Of a DNA stretch of 64,000 nt, positions 1-16,949 are shown in pieces (the first letter of the stretch is position 1; each line of letters opens with the position of its first letter). The notes under the pieces are model-generated. The model was not told where the DNA came from and searched no databases. It saw only the letters and a program-made list of their open reading frames with translations. The stretch is from Portunus trituberculatus. Its lineage: Eukaryota; Arthropoda; Malacostraca; Decapoda; Portunidae. Where the stretch lies: contig NC_059296.1 in assembly GCF_017591435.1 (NCBI RefSeq), positions 7,306,938 to 7,370,937 on the forward strand. Direction: 5' to 3'. Position numbers and translations under genes: made by a program.

Positions 1-221
1 CATGTCCCCTCTGTTATAATCCCTATACCACTTGAATACTTCCATCAGGTCCCCTCTTAACGTATGTCTCTCTAAGGAATGCAAATTTAGTTTCTTTAGT
101 TTTGCTTCATAGAGAATATCTCTCATCCCCAGTATCATTGTAGACATCCTCCTTTGCACTGGTTCTAATATACTTATATTCTTCCTACAATGTGGGGACT
201 AGAATCTTACCACAATCTACT
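1..221 (-). mobile_element. LINE-A (CR1/L2-like) RT fragment, 3' part
   Basis: Read on the reverse strand this encodes degraded pol C-terminal text of a non-LTR retrotransposon: 'LEPVQRRMSTMILGMRD' followed by 'SLERHTLRGDLMEVFKW', the familiar 'RRxxGDMIEVFK' region after the reverse transcriptase. It carries stop codons. The same open text continues at 1452-1765, so the two pieces are one copy split by the fold-back element at 222-1451. The window edge cuts the 3' end. Clade is by resemblance only. Confidence 0.75.
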
Positions 222-1451
222 ATACATTTCAGCGGTGGACAAACGGTGTTTTTTGCAGATATCTCCTAAATGAATCGTTGGATGAGTATGATATTTCAAC
301 ACACTACCTTGAACATCCGTTCGTAATTTATGGTTAACATACCACAGTGCTATATGTGTTATGTGAGGAGCTTACTGAGTGATATTACGCCTAATCCAGT
401 CATCATATCAAAGGTGTTAAACGGAATCGGACGAGTGTGGGGTACTCGTCTAACCCATCCACCACCACCACCACCCTGAAGAACCCCCAGACCACTCCTT
501 CTCTATCCCAGTATCGCATGACCCTCTTCCCCGCTTCCCTCTTCACTCCCTATTCACACCATCAGCCTTTGATTTTTTTACCCTATTGTAATTACATACG
601 TATAGGTATAATACTGTACTGTAGTTACATACGTCAGTATGTACATACATATCATACATTAATGATATTATTTAATACAATTGATGGTATATGTGGACAT
701 GAAAACCAGAGTGGGTCAAACGACCTTGAAAGCAATAGCTAATTCCGCTGTTAATGGCCGTATAGCTGAATAATAAGCAACGTATCTAACAACAAAATAA
801 TATTATATATAAACTGGACCACTTTTTATGATCAATAGGTAGACAGTACGCAATAAGAGTATCAACTTTTCCTAACAGTAGAAGGTCCAGGTCACAGGTA
901 ATTCCAGCACATCATGTTCACATGGTTGACCATAATGACTGCAAACATGGCTCTTCTATATACTACACGTAAACGTGCTGTTGTACAGTAATTATCAACA
1001 TGAACCACTTCTTGCCTTCATGAAATTGTACCATACTCGTTAATAATCATATCTATACATACACACTTACAGAACATTATAATGCATAAATACAGTGGTG
1101 GGAGAAGTAGGGAGGGACACAGGAGTGAGGGAGGCAAGGAGCTAGGGAGAGGAGAGGAGGGATAAAGAGGGAGAGAACTTCCAATACCGGGGAGACGTAG
1201 TAGTGGTTAGGAATGGTTTGGGTGGGTGTGTGGGGGGGCCACATTTTCATTCGAATGCGTCAACATGACTCGTCGGCTTTGTGTTATTTTTCACAAGTAA
1301 ACTCCTCACATAACACATATAACACTGTGGTATGTTAACCATAAATTACGAACAGATGTTCAAGGTAGTGTGTAGAAATATCATACTCATCCAATGATTC
1401 GTTTAGGAGATATCTGCAAAAAACACCGTTTGTCCACCGCTGAAATGTATA
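222..1451. mobile_element. Fold-back / long-TIR DNA element inserted in LINE-A
   Basis: The first ~154 bases (222-375) reappear as their reverse complement at 1297-1451 with few mismatches; both ends share CATTTCAGCGGTGGACAAAC. The interior (376-1296) has no recognisable transposase. The LINE reading frame stops on one side and resumes on the other, so this is an insertion. The flanks read TATA on each side, which could be a TA or TATA target duplication. Superfamily not assigned. Confidence 0.75.
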
Positions 1452-1765
1452 GATGTGGTCTGACCAGCATCAAATATAATTTCAACATTACTTCAGGACT
1501 TCTGCTTTTAACACTCCTAAAAATTAATCCTAGTATCGTATTTGCCTTATTTCTAGCATCTATGCATTGCTGTCTTTGACCAAGATCGGAGCTAACTATA
1601 AATCCTTAGTCTTTTTCATATTCTGAACCTACTAGAGCCTCATTATTTATCTTGTACCTATTTTGTGGATTTCTTCTATCTACACTAAGTACTTTGTATT
1701 TGTTAATGTTGAACTGCATTTGCCATTTGTCAGTCCATTCATTCATCCTATCTAAATGTCTACAA
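1452..1765 (-). mobile_element. LINE-A (CR1/L2-like) RT fragment, upstream part
   Basis: On the reverse strand this reads 'WTDKWQMQFNINKYKVLSVD', then 'NNEALVGSEYEKD', 'QCIDARNKANTILGLI' and 'SPEVMLKLYLMLVRPHL', the post-catalytic part of a CR1/L2-like reverse transcriptase. One in-frame stop is present. The copy is truncated near 1765 and interrupted downstream by the fold-back element. Confidence 0.75.
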
Positions 1766-3050
1766 GGCAAATTTTACTTAATCAATCTACCAATCTTCAT
1801 TTTCCAACCAGCTCAGGTCTCCAATTCACCATGAATGTCACTTCGGTGACCCACACAGGCAAGCAGTCATCACTCTCCACCTTATTACAAGTCTTGTAAA
1901 TCGTAGACAAAAAAAAACAAGTTCCAATGGTATCTCGCATGCAGGAGTAGATAAACATGGGCCTTTTGGCTTGTTTATCATGTTTGTTCATCTGCGCAGC
2001 CATGCCAAAACTATAGATTTGTGGAGAAAAAAACTGTCATTATGGGCCCAAAGAATTGGTTACTATCTGACCAGTTGGTTATAGAATAAAATTCATTATT
2101 GCAAGATCCATTATCACGAGGAATTGCTGTACTTGATTTCTCTTGTAAACCCAGTCAAATTTTCTTGCAATCATACTTCACATAAATACCCTATTAGAGA
2201 ATAATGAGAGTCAAATTAAAGTGAAAGCAGTGGCACAGCATGTTAGACACTATATGAATTATTGCATATACAATCAATATCATACCTTCATCTTTAATGG
2301 TGTCTTTCATAGGGAAAACTCTCAGGGATACAGTACGGATGTGGTAATTCCTCTTCTCCAAAACTATCTTGGCTGTCTCTCTGAAGTGATAATAAATAAT
2401 GCTGTATTGTCAAAGTATAAAGAAAGAAAATGTGAAATTCTTCTTGGTATCATTTCAAATACCAAATAATATGTACAACTTCCTCCCATCAAAAATAACC
2501 AATAGCATCCTACTTTTCATCAAATGCTAATGGTAACCATTATTACTGTAGAAAGGTTGTACAAGGCCAACCCAAAGGTTTATTTTGTTTTCAGAAATAA
2601 GCAAAACACAAAAAAGCTAAGATTTGAATAGTTGTTTGAAAAATAGTGGAACAACTGCAATAGAGTAATTAGTAAGGCTGATGAATGTATACTTCAAGAA
2701 AAGCATAGTCACTTTTGACTAAACAATGTACACATAGTTCTTTTGTATAAAGCTAAGAGTTCTAAATATGAACATATGAATTTTGGAAGTATAAGTCTAT
2801 TGGCAGTATACAAAGGAAAGAAATATGAACAGTATGGTACTAGAAAATATTTGGTGTATAATAAAAAGATTTTGGGCACTTATAATTTACCTTTACAGGA
2901 AGTATACTATATAAGTAATGGGGGAAGGATTGTAGACTTTTTTTAGACTGTATGGTCTAAGTGGTACAAATGTTTGCTTGTGTGCGTACAGGAGTGAAAG
3001 TTATGGTGGCATCATAAAAGAAAACTTCAGCAAGAGGCTTTTCTAGTATG
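1766..3050. other. Unassigned AT-rich spacer
   Basis: No exon with convincing splice signals or family resemblance was found. Two open stretches on the plus strand (2224-2469 and 2743-2945) give 82 and 67 residues; the second ends 'YNLPLQEVYYISNGGRIVDFF' before a stop. Neither starts in a good context. They may be decayed transposon coding sequence, but no family was recognised. Confidence 0.4.
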
Positions 3051-3682
3051 AATACACTCATGCCTCAGTTTAACGAACCTTGGTTCAATGGATTTCGGAA
3101 ACAACAGACAATTTGAAAGTCCCTCAGAATTGATGGACAAATCATTTAAAAGTCCCACAGTATGGATGGACAGACAATTTGAAAGTCTCACAGTTTGCAT
3201 TAAGAGACAATGTGAAAGGCTACTGGTATCAATGGGCAGCAACTTGGACAGCAGTCATTCTGTTTACACCCCATAGAGAAACACACAGACAAGAGTCCAG
3301 TCGGGTGAGCTGGACAGAGGGAATCCCCTGCCTGACCTGTAGTGTTGCCAGATCTGCATCCTAAGGCCACCTTATCCAATTAGGCCTATATAGCCACTTT
3401 TCTCTTTCTCTCTCTCTCTCTCTCTCTCTAATATGAATAATGTGAATAAGAGGGAATAGAAACGAGAGTTAACTGTGGTCCCTTCCATATTGCTTGGCAG
3501 TGGTCCAGTGAGGAATGGGTGAGCCGACAGGGTGTGAGGGCCTTGCATCCCAACCCCTGACCTGCTTTGGCAATGTCTCATAAGTTTGTGACAGTAACAT
3601 TGCCATGTATCGTGTTATTTATATATAATAATTGTTATCATAAAACAGATTATCATCATTACACTACATAACCTTATTAGAA

Positions 3683-3685
<3 letters not shown>

Positions 3686-3749
<64 letters not shown>
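3686..3749. repeat. (TA)n microsatellite
   Basis: About 31 TA units, inside the pogo-like element. Confidence 0.97.
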
Positions 3750-3751
<2 letters not shown>

Positions 3752-3984
3752 ATTAAAATCCATTAAGAACGATGTGTGTTGGGGCTGACATGGCATTGTC
3801 ATGACCAGGGCATTAATCAAAGCAACCGCACCCAAATGGACTTAGGCCCGGAATACTTAACCTGCATGGAAAACTTTAGCACTGCAGCAACACGTGTAGC
3901 TCATTGTTCCATGGTTTTTGCCCTTGTTGTGTTTGAATTATCATAATTTTTACAACCATGTAATTTTGAGGAAAAGAAGAAAAG

Positions 3985-4290
3985 AGGAAAAGTGTGAATT
4001 TAACTGTAGAACAAAAGCTTGAGATCACTAAAGCATTGGAAAGTGGTGTGTCTGTAAAGCACATCTATGAAGTATATGGTGCAAAAAAAAAAAAAAAAAA
4101 AAAAAAGTTTCAGATCTTTGTAAGACAAAATCTAAATTTACTGAATATGCTGTTAAGCATTCTGATGATGTATACTCATATTTACAATATAGAGGAGAAG
4201 AAACACTTTACACTGTTAGATTGGATAAGGTGTCCGATTGAAAGTACAGTACAGGTTTCCCTTGCTATTCAATGCCACATTATTCGATTT
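3985..4290 (+). pseudogene. Tigger/pogo transposase N-terminal remnant
   Basis: Plus-strand translation gives 'KRKSVNLTVEQKLEITKAL', then 'GVSVKHIYEVYGA', the DNA-binding helix-turn-helix at the N-terminus of pogo/Tigger transposases (known family: cut-and-paste, TA target). After the run of As at 4083-4106 the text resumes in another frame ('SDLCKTKSKFTEYAVKHSDD'), so the gene is broken. No DDE catalytic part was recognised. Confidence 0.75.
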
Positions 4291-5368
4291 TTTTTTTTCT
4301 CATCATTATGAATTATATCCACTCACTCATTTTCCATAGTCTAGGATTGTGTAACCGATTTTTTACTTTTAAACAAAGTTACTTATCATGAATGCATCAC
4401 CATCCACGCAGCAGCTGCCACCTAGCAAAATTAATTCCCTCTAGATGTAGAGATAATTAGGGAACAGGATACTGCTCTTTTTCTTTCTGCTTGTCTTTTG
4501 TTTGTTCTCTACAGGACCTGCAGATCCAAGGTTCAAGGTTCCAGCATAGCTTTTGCAATGGCACTGGATAGAATTGTTGATTTTTCCTTCATTCACTACA
4601 ATCGGTTCTTTTATCTAAAGGTTTTATTTCCCTTTCTTTGGCCACAGATAATTATGCACAGTTGTTATTAGTAACCTTTTGTTTGAAGGCTGGAATGCGA
4701 ACTCAAGCAATCTGTAGCATCAAGATCAAGATCAGTCTTTCAATTGTGTTCAGTCACCTCTCTCTCTCTCTCTCTCTCATCACTACAGAAATAATGATTG
4801 GTAAGTGACTTTTCATAATAGATACATACAATAAGAAATAAACACAAATTTTAAAGAAAAAAATTATAGTCTGCCTTCTCAAGGCCATTTTCTGAACATG
4901 ACAAACGAGAAAAAACGTTAATTTTTATGGTAAACTTATCTATTGGTAGCATAAAAAATGAAAAAATCAAATAATTATTTCCAGGAGTCATACACCTTTG
5001 TAATAATGATGAAAGTGAAGTATGCCATCGTATCATATAAAACCTACATTCTGAGAGATCTCAAACAGTGTCCGGGAAAGAAAACACCATCTTAGCAGAA
5101 AGCAACCATGACGCAATATGCTCATCATCAGATATGTCATGAGTGCCCCGATGACACAAAATGTGTGTCATCATGTTGAAGGGCTTAAGACTGTGGAAAA
5201 ATTACTAGACTCACCATCAAATGGCACCTGCTAGCTTGACTGAAGCTTATTTTTCTGCTCTTGCCAATGGATATAGGCCTATGGGAAACCACTGTATAAA
5301 AAGAATTATGAACCCATAACACAACCTCTTTGGGTGGCATGGAAAAGTGTTCTCTCTCTCTCTCAATA

Positions 5369-6142
5369 CAGGGGATCCTTGCAATTCGACAGGGTTAGAG
5401 TGGTTTTTCATCGGTCGAATCAGCGTTTATTCAAATCGTGAAGCAATTTTTCTTAAAAGATACTTAAGAATTAGGGGGAATAAGGACCAACCTCCAGCCT
5501 AGACCCCCCCCTAAAACATCACTATAATCTCTAAAAAACACTAACTTAGACTAAATCAGTACTATTAAAGGCTTCATTTATATCTAACTTTTTTTTTAAA
5601 CACATTAGGGTGCTGTACAGTACATTTTTGGAAATAAAAACACTTGCAAAAAAGTTGTTGATGCAACAGTCTCATGGTACTTGTCCCTGTTCTTCCAAAT
5701 TGTTGATACTGTTGATCTAAGGACGCCCATTTACACTACAATGACACTGTAAGCTATACCTGCTTCACACTTTCTTAAAAGCTCAAGCTTATCTTTGAAA
5801 GGCAGGAAATTGTGCTTCTTAGGGCTGGGGCTGGAGGTGACTTTGAGCAGCATGGTCAAAGCAGCGTGGAGGCAGGAGGTGCAACGGCAGAGCGTGGTCT
5901 GCCTGGACGACAGCTGGGGTGAGAGTGAGGCAGAGGAAGCGACGCACAGGGTAGCGTCGGTTTACCCTTCTGCCAGGCGGGCTGGCAGCAAATTTGGGGT
6001 GGCGGCAGATTTTACCGGATGGGTGGCGTGCGAGATAAGAATGTCGAATCAGTTGGTCAAACCTTGAGGATTAGGTATTAATTAACTGAGTTCGAATTGG
6101 CGATAATTCGATTGTGAACAGTTGAATCACGAGGATCCCCTA
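5369..6142 (-). mobile_element. Tigger-like element with CAGGGGATCC termini
   Basis: The ends are CAGGGGATCC at 5369 and GGATCCCC near 6139, inverted with one terminal mismatch; TA precedes the left end. The reverse strand at about 5650-5800 encodes 'FKDKLELLRKCEAGIAYSV', then 'LRSTVSTIWKNRDKY', matching the CENP-B/pogo helix-turn-helix, with a stop between the halves. It is a decayed, internally deleted pogo/Tigger relative inserted in the 3055-7297 element. Confidence 0.75.
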
Positions 6143-6291
6143 TGCAAGTTTGGCCTAGGTTACTCTCCTGACTAAATTATATCCTATTGAACCTTAAGTT
6201 CACTATTCAAACAGGTTTTCAGGAATTTAACCCAATCATAAAATGAAAGAAACTTGTATTGTATTTTTGCTCTGTCTTTTGTAACGTAATA

Positions 6292-7181
6292 CAGTGAAGA
6301 CTGAATACTCAAACGTCTAAATACTCAAACTTTTCAATACTCGAACACAAAATTTTTATTTATTACTCAAAAAAATACCTGATAGTCAAACATCCTCACA
6401 CATGGTTATAAACAAGGGTTCCCTGGTGTTCCCCTTCCCTCTCCACCAGTTGTGACTTGTGATGCCACGGTCGTCAGAATGACGTTCTCCTGCATTCTAT
6501 CTGTAGTTTTTCATTTATAAACTTATATTAACATCAAAAGCTTATTAGTGGTGAAAATATGTGGTAATCAAACGGCCGCACATTTGGTCGTATACAAAGC
6601 TCTGTCATCTCCCTTCTTGCAGCTGCCACTGTACCTTTCTGTTACCATATTACTAATAATACCAGTATTACTGTAATACTAGTATACCAGATGCTGATGC
6701 ATATCTCTAGTCCTGCTGCAGTCTTCAGAAAAACAGCATTCTTCTGCGTTCATTCTGTCAGTTGTTTTTCATTTAGAAACTTACAATAACACCAAAAAGG
6801 CTTATTAGTGATGAAAATAAGGAATTTAGTGAGAGTGCAAGTGTTAGTGAGCCACATCCCTCCACTAGTAGATTCACAGGAATAACACCAGGAGAAAAGT
6901 TACAAAGACGTTTTCATGGATGGTGACTCATCCTCCGTCGACCTCCCTCCATCTCCCCACCCTTCTTCCCTCCTCTTCTAAGTTATCCATTACCAGCCCT
7001 CATTTATGGTACGTACAAATCAAAATAGAAAAAAAATCAAAAATACATTGAAATTTTTACAAACTTGAGGTTATGTGAAGATCAAAACGAATTACCCGAT
7101 TTATAGGTATCAATAGTCAAACTTTTTAATACTTAAACAGCCATTTGGAACGAATTAAGTTCAAGTATTGAGTCTCCACTG
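6292..7181. mobile_element. Tigger-like element with CAGTG termini
   Basis: The inverted ends CAGTGAAGACTGAATACT and CAGTGGAGACTCAATACT are flanked by TA on both sides (6290-6291 and 7182-7183). The interior carries degenerate 'NTCAAAC' repeats near the ends and a possible transposase tail ('HPSTSRFTGITPGEKLQRRF' at about 6852-6910). The ~890 bp size points to an internally deleted, non-autonomous copy. Confidence 0.8.
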
Positions 7182-7473
7182 TAGTTGATATTAACTCAGT
7201 ATTTGCACCGTAGATTTTTATTATCAGTAATTACGGACAATTGGCTTTATCGAACTAATGTTTTCCCGTTATAGTCTGTTAAATCGAGGCATGAGTGTAT
7301 GTATATATTTTTTCAAGGAGGTTATTCAATAGAGTGAAGAATTAGCAATAAAACTGTATAAAAAGAATATTACAAGATAATGCTACCTCAAATGAGTGAA
7401 GAAAAATGAGAAAATGCTATCATGTAATACAATAAGAGGAATATTTTTACAGTATTATTAAAAAGATACTTAC

Positions 7474-8050
7474 ACTGAGTCAAATTCAATGAAAACTGTG
7501 TTTCCTTGCTGAATAACATTATTGACTCCATATTCCAAGAAATATTCCACAATCTTCTCCAGGGTAATCTTATCTCTTCTTCCTAAAGAAAAATAGAAAA
7601 TAGGGATTACTTTACATCTTGAAAAATTTACTTGTCAATCTGCAGTCAATTTTTTTCTTTATTAATAATACATCTCTTTATGAGAGTCTAACATAAATGT
7701 GACTTTTTTCCATCAACTTAGATGATCTCACTCCAAAATTGAAAAAAAAACTAAAGAAATTTGATAATAAGGCATCTACAATATAATAATACCAGTATTT
7801 TCATACAGTACATCAATGAAGTACTCTGATACATACAAACTTTATTAATAATACAAAGGTTCCACTTACCTGAAAAACACACAGTTCTGTTTCTCACAGT
7901 ATTTACTTGAGATCTATCCCTTTTTCTTACATTCTTCTGGTGACGCTTACCCAAGAGATGGAGGATATAAGCATGTTTATAAGAAAAATTCACATCACAC
8001 ACAATGCACTTTCGTGCCCAGGTTTTTGCTGTGGATTTTGCACCTTCCAT
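7474..8050 (-). CDS. TUT1-like zinc-finger/RRM protein, N-terminal exons (partial)
   Basis: Two reverse-strand exons (8050-7870 and 7582-7474) joined in phase by good GT-AG signals. The first begins ATG at 8050 and holds a C2H2-type finger, 'CIVCDVNFSYKHAYILHLLG' with a following His, as in the U1-like finger that opens the U6 snRNA TUTase TUT1/Star-PAP. The second gives 'RRDKITLEKIVEYFLEYGV' and 'NTVFIEFDSV', the first part of an RRM-like fold preceded by 'RTVCFSG' (RNP2-like). TUT1 oligo-uridylates U6 snRNA in the nucleus. Only this order (finger then RRM) supports the name; the nucleotidyltransferase exons would lie left of 7474 and were not seen, so they are beyond the window, beyond the 4.2 kb transposon, or lost. 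Another zinc-finger RRM protein is possible. Confidence 0.6.
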
Positions 8051-8337
8051 TGCAATGGCACAAGTTGACAGAACAATACCTACAGTAACTTTATCAAATG
8101 TAAAAACATTCACGTCTTTTCAAAAGTTTTCTTTAGATAAGTTATCTAGTGTCTCATCAAAATACACATATGTATTTTTCATGGTGATTTTCAATTTATG
8201 ACTTCAGCAGATTCTCTTCTGAAACAAACAAATGAAAAATTACTTAGTTTGAAATGTGAATGTAGAGTCAATTTTGATTCTGTAACTCTGATTATGCAAA
8301 AATAGTATCCACAAATTAATCACCACACTATCTCATC

Positions 8338-8501
<164 letters not shown>

Positions 8502-8529
8502 CAGTATCTGCATTGCGACCAAATGAGTT

Positions 8530-8800
8530 TACCAGTAAAAAGGGATGAACAATTGAAAATAGTGTTCAAGTCTTGCATTAAAGAGATGGCCAGAATTGGA
8601 GGTTAGAAAGAAAAAAAAAATAAATAAATAAAGTCTTGTGTGGTGAAGCCTCGGCAAGAGGGGAGGTATGAAGTTAGTGAGATCAGAAGAGTAGTTAGCA
8701 TGGAAAAAGTGGCAGAAGATAGCAAGAGGTGCAACATTATGGTGACAAGAGAGAAGCTGAAGACAGTCAATCAGAATATGAATACATAAATTAATAGGAA
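8530..8800 (-). mobile_element. LINE-B 3' fragment
   Basis: Reverse-strand text 'LIDCLQLLSCHHNVAPLAIF' and 'SSDLTNFIPPLLPRLHHTRL' matches the C-terminal region of the copies at 14.9-16.4 kb and 39.2-44.6 kb. A short A/T-rich interruption (8610-8630) splits it. It sits just downstream of the TRPT1 stop codon. Confidence 0.75.
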
Positions 8801-8808
8801 AACTACAC

Positions 8809-13048
<4,240 letters not shown>

Positions 13049-13074
13049 CTGGAAAATAATCAGAAAATTTTAAC

Positions 13075-14267
<1,193 letters not shown>

Positions 14268-14915
14268 TATATTTTTCTGATTATTAGAATATGTTCTTTA
14301 CTTAAACAAGAACTCTTATATACAGTTATAAAACTATTTCAGTATTCCTAGGTAAACAACAATTTTACCTTATAAAATAAAATGAAGATACCTCAAGAAA
14401 ACTCACTTTTTTAACTGGTACGTAATTTTTACATCAATATTCTTCTTCTATAAATACTTATTGAAAAGTTAAATGAAAATATTTCAATGCAAAAAATGTT
14501 TATATTTTTCATACCTGCGTAAAAAAAATCGTAAGAAAATTTCTTTACAAGTATATTTGTCTGATTATTAGAATTTTAAGTTCCTAGGAATGCAAAATAG
14601 ATAATAAACATTTTTCACTTTAGAATAAAACTCACTTTTCAGTGGATACATACCTTTCATATCATTATGCTTTTCTCTACATAGTAATTGAATTGTCTCT
14701 AAAGATACAAGAAAATCTTTAATCGCAAAAAAAAAAAATAATTTTTAGTACAGGTCTGGACCTCCATTGAAAAATTGGAAAAAAATTTCATGTAAATTAT
14801 TTTTTTGATTATTAGAATGTGTTCTTTACTTACAGGAAAACCATTATGTATTGTTATAAACTATTTCAGAATTCTTAAGAATGCAGCATAGATAATAAAT
14901 GTTTTCCACTTTAAA
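14268..14915. repeat. ~300-bp satellite monomers, first block
   Basis: Landmarks such as 'gattattagaat(at)gttctttactt', 'cctaggaatgcagcatagat', 'catcaatattcttctt' and 'acttattgaa' recur at roughly 250-300 base spacing. The same monomer occurs at 16400-16545 and in about three copies at 62920-63900. Block one appears to be cut by the LINE-B insertion at about 14920. Confidence 0.8.
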
Positions 14916-14919
14916 AGGT

Positions 14920-16404
14920 GACCATTCTAATCCCTCAAACTAATGCCCTATAGCTTTAATCTATTGCATGTCTAAAGTTTTTTAATCTATCCTCAATACT
15001 AAGATTCTTAAACATTTATCATTTCACAATCTTCTATCTTATCACCAGAATGGCTTCTGTCAAGGCTGCTCTACTGGTGATCTCCAGGCTTTCCATACTG
15101 AGTCTTGATCATCCTCTTTTAGAGATTTTGGTGAAACCTTTGCCCTAGACCATGGGTTCTCAACCTTTTACTTGTTAAGATCCCCTTGAGTTATAAGACC
15201 AGCTACCCGAACTTCTAGTAATTTGACATCAAACAATGTTAATTTAGTGACTGACAATATGCAATGGTACTGCAAAGGATATTATTATATCATCCATCTA
15301 AAAACCCCTTGGAAATCTTGTGAACCCCTGGAGGTTTGCAAATCCCACGGTGAGAACTCCTGCTTTAGAGATATCAAAAGTTTTTGATAGAGTCTGGCAC
15401 AAAGCTTTGATCTCAAAACTATCCTCCTACAGTTTCTATTCTTGTCTCTGCAACTTTACCACAAGTTTCCTTTCTGACCGTTCTATTGCTACTATAGTAG
15501 ATGACCACTGCTCTTCTCCTATATCTATTAACAGTGGTGTTCCTTAGGTTATGTCCTGCCACCCGCTCTCTTTCTATTATTCATTAATGATTTTCTAAAC
15601 CAAACTTCTTACCCTGTCTACTCCTACACTGATGACAGCACCCTACACCTTTCCACGTCTTTTCAGAGCAACCAATGCTTCAGGAAATTAACAGTTCCCA
15701 CAGGAATGCCACAGAATGCCTGACTTCTGATTTTTCTAAGATTTCTGATTGGGACAGGGAAAACTCAGTAATTTTCAATGCTTCAAAAACTCAATTCCTC
15801 CATCTATCAACTTGACACAACCTTCCAAACAACTATCCCCTCTTCTTCAATGACACCCAACTGTCCCCCTCTTCTACAATGAATATCCTCAATCTGTTAT
15901 TTACTCATAATCTAAACTGGAATTTCACATCTCATCTCTTACTAAAACAGCTTCTATGAAGTTAGGCATTCTGAGGCATCTCTGCTAATAATTCTCATTC
16001 CCCTCCAACTGTTAACTCTGCACAAAGACCTTATCCACCCATGTATTGAGTACTGTTCCCATGTATGAGATAGTTCCACTCAGTTTTATTAGATAGGGTG
16101 GAATTAAAAGCTTTTCATCTTATCAACTTCAGCCTCTTTCTCATTACCAGAATGTTGCATCTCTTGCTATGTTCTACTGTTATTTTCATGCTAACTGTTC
16201 TTCTGATCTTGCTAACTGCTTGCCTCCCCTCCTCCTGTGGCCTTGCTACACTAGGTTTTCCTCCTCCTCTCACCCCTACTCTGTCTAACTCTTTAATACA
16301 AGAGTTAACCACTAATCTCAATCATTGATCCCTTTCTCTGGTAATCTTTAGAAATTCCTGCCTGCTTCTGTATTTCCTGCATTGAAATTAAAAAAAAAAA
16401 AAAA
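14920..16404 (+). mobile_element. LINE-B copy, 5'-truncated, with poly(A)
   Basis: Decayed reverse transcriptase text in sense orientation: 'YRPISL'-like start, 'HQNGFCQGCSTGDLQAF', then after a hAT insertion 'EISKVFDRVWHKALISKLSS' and 'ISINSGVP', an RNase H/thumb-like tail 'HLINFSLFLITRMLHLLLCS', and a poly(A) run at 16387-16404. Several stops and frameshifts are present. It is inserted in the ~300-bp satellite, whose monomer resumes right after the poly(A). Confidence 0.85.
15150..15361. mobile_element. hAT-type MITE with 8-bp target duplication
   Basis: A 212-bp insert begins CCATGGGTTCTCAACC and ends with an imperfect inverted copy (GGTGAGAACTCCT), the 'GGGTTCTCAACC' terminus known from hAT/Charlie-type elements. 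It splits the LINE-B frame between 'ETFAL' and 'LEISKVFDRVWH'. The flanking octamers are GCCCTAGA and GCTTTAGA (two transitions apart), as expected for a hAT 8-bp duplication. Confidence 0.85.
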
Positions 16405-16545
16405 ATGTTTCATATTTTTTTCTGACAATTAGGATATGCTCTTTACTTAGAGAAGAACCTTTACATACATTTAAAAATTATATTAGACTTCACAGGAATG
16501 CATCAAAGATAAAAAAAAAAATCTTTCAAAATAAGGTACAGAAAA
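16405..16545. repeat. ~300-bp satellite, partial monomer after LINE-B
   Basis: 'tctgacaattaggatatgctctttactt' and 'ggaatgcatcaaagat' match the monomer landmarks of 14268-14915, showing that the LINE-B copy was inserted into the satellite. Confidence 0.7.
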
Positions 16546-16949
16546 TATAATAAGAAAGTTTAACAACTCATTCCTAAGACTGTCACTAGTATTATAAAGC
16601 TACACAAAGTTAGCAAGTAAGCAACAATAAAGGTCAGTCAAGGCAACACACTCTCTCCTAACCTATTCACTGCGATATGACAAGATTTTAAGGACTTGGA
16701 ATAAGAGGCAAAGATTCAGATAAATGAAGAATATCTAAGCAATTTTAGATTTGTTATTGGCATTGTTGTAATAAGTTAATCTGAAACTAAATAAAAAAAT
16801 GCAATTCCACAAAGAAAACAAACAAACAAACAAATATATATATAGTAGACCAAAAAATAAATATATCAAAGGATTAAATAATGGAGCGTTCTTTAATTTG
16901 TCTACTATTTTGCTAATTTGGTCATAAGTTTGATTAAAGCTCAATAAAA

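Larger units (their letters stand above)
3055..7297. mobile_element. pogo/Tigger-type DNA transposon, decayed, with nested elements
   Basis: The ends are inverted: CACTCATGCCTC(AG)TTTAAC at 3055 and its reverse complement ending at 7297, each flanked by TA (3053-3054 and 7298-7299), the Tc1/mariner/pogo target duplication. The plus strand at about 3985-4085 encodes a CENP-B-like helix-turn-helix start, 'LTVEQKLEITKALESGVSV', typical of Tigger transposases; a poly(A) run breaks the frame. Two separate TIR elements (5369-6142 and 6292-7181) lie inside, as do a (TA)n tract and a short degenerate ~33-bp tandem repeat at 3105-3240. That both ends belong to one element is inferred from TIR match and TA flanks. 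Confidence 0.7.
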
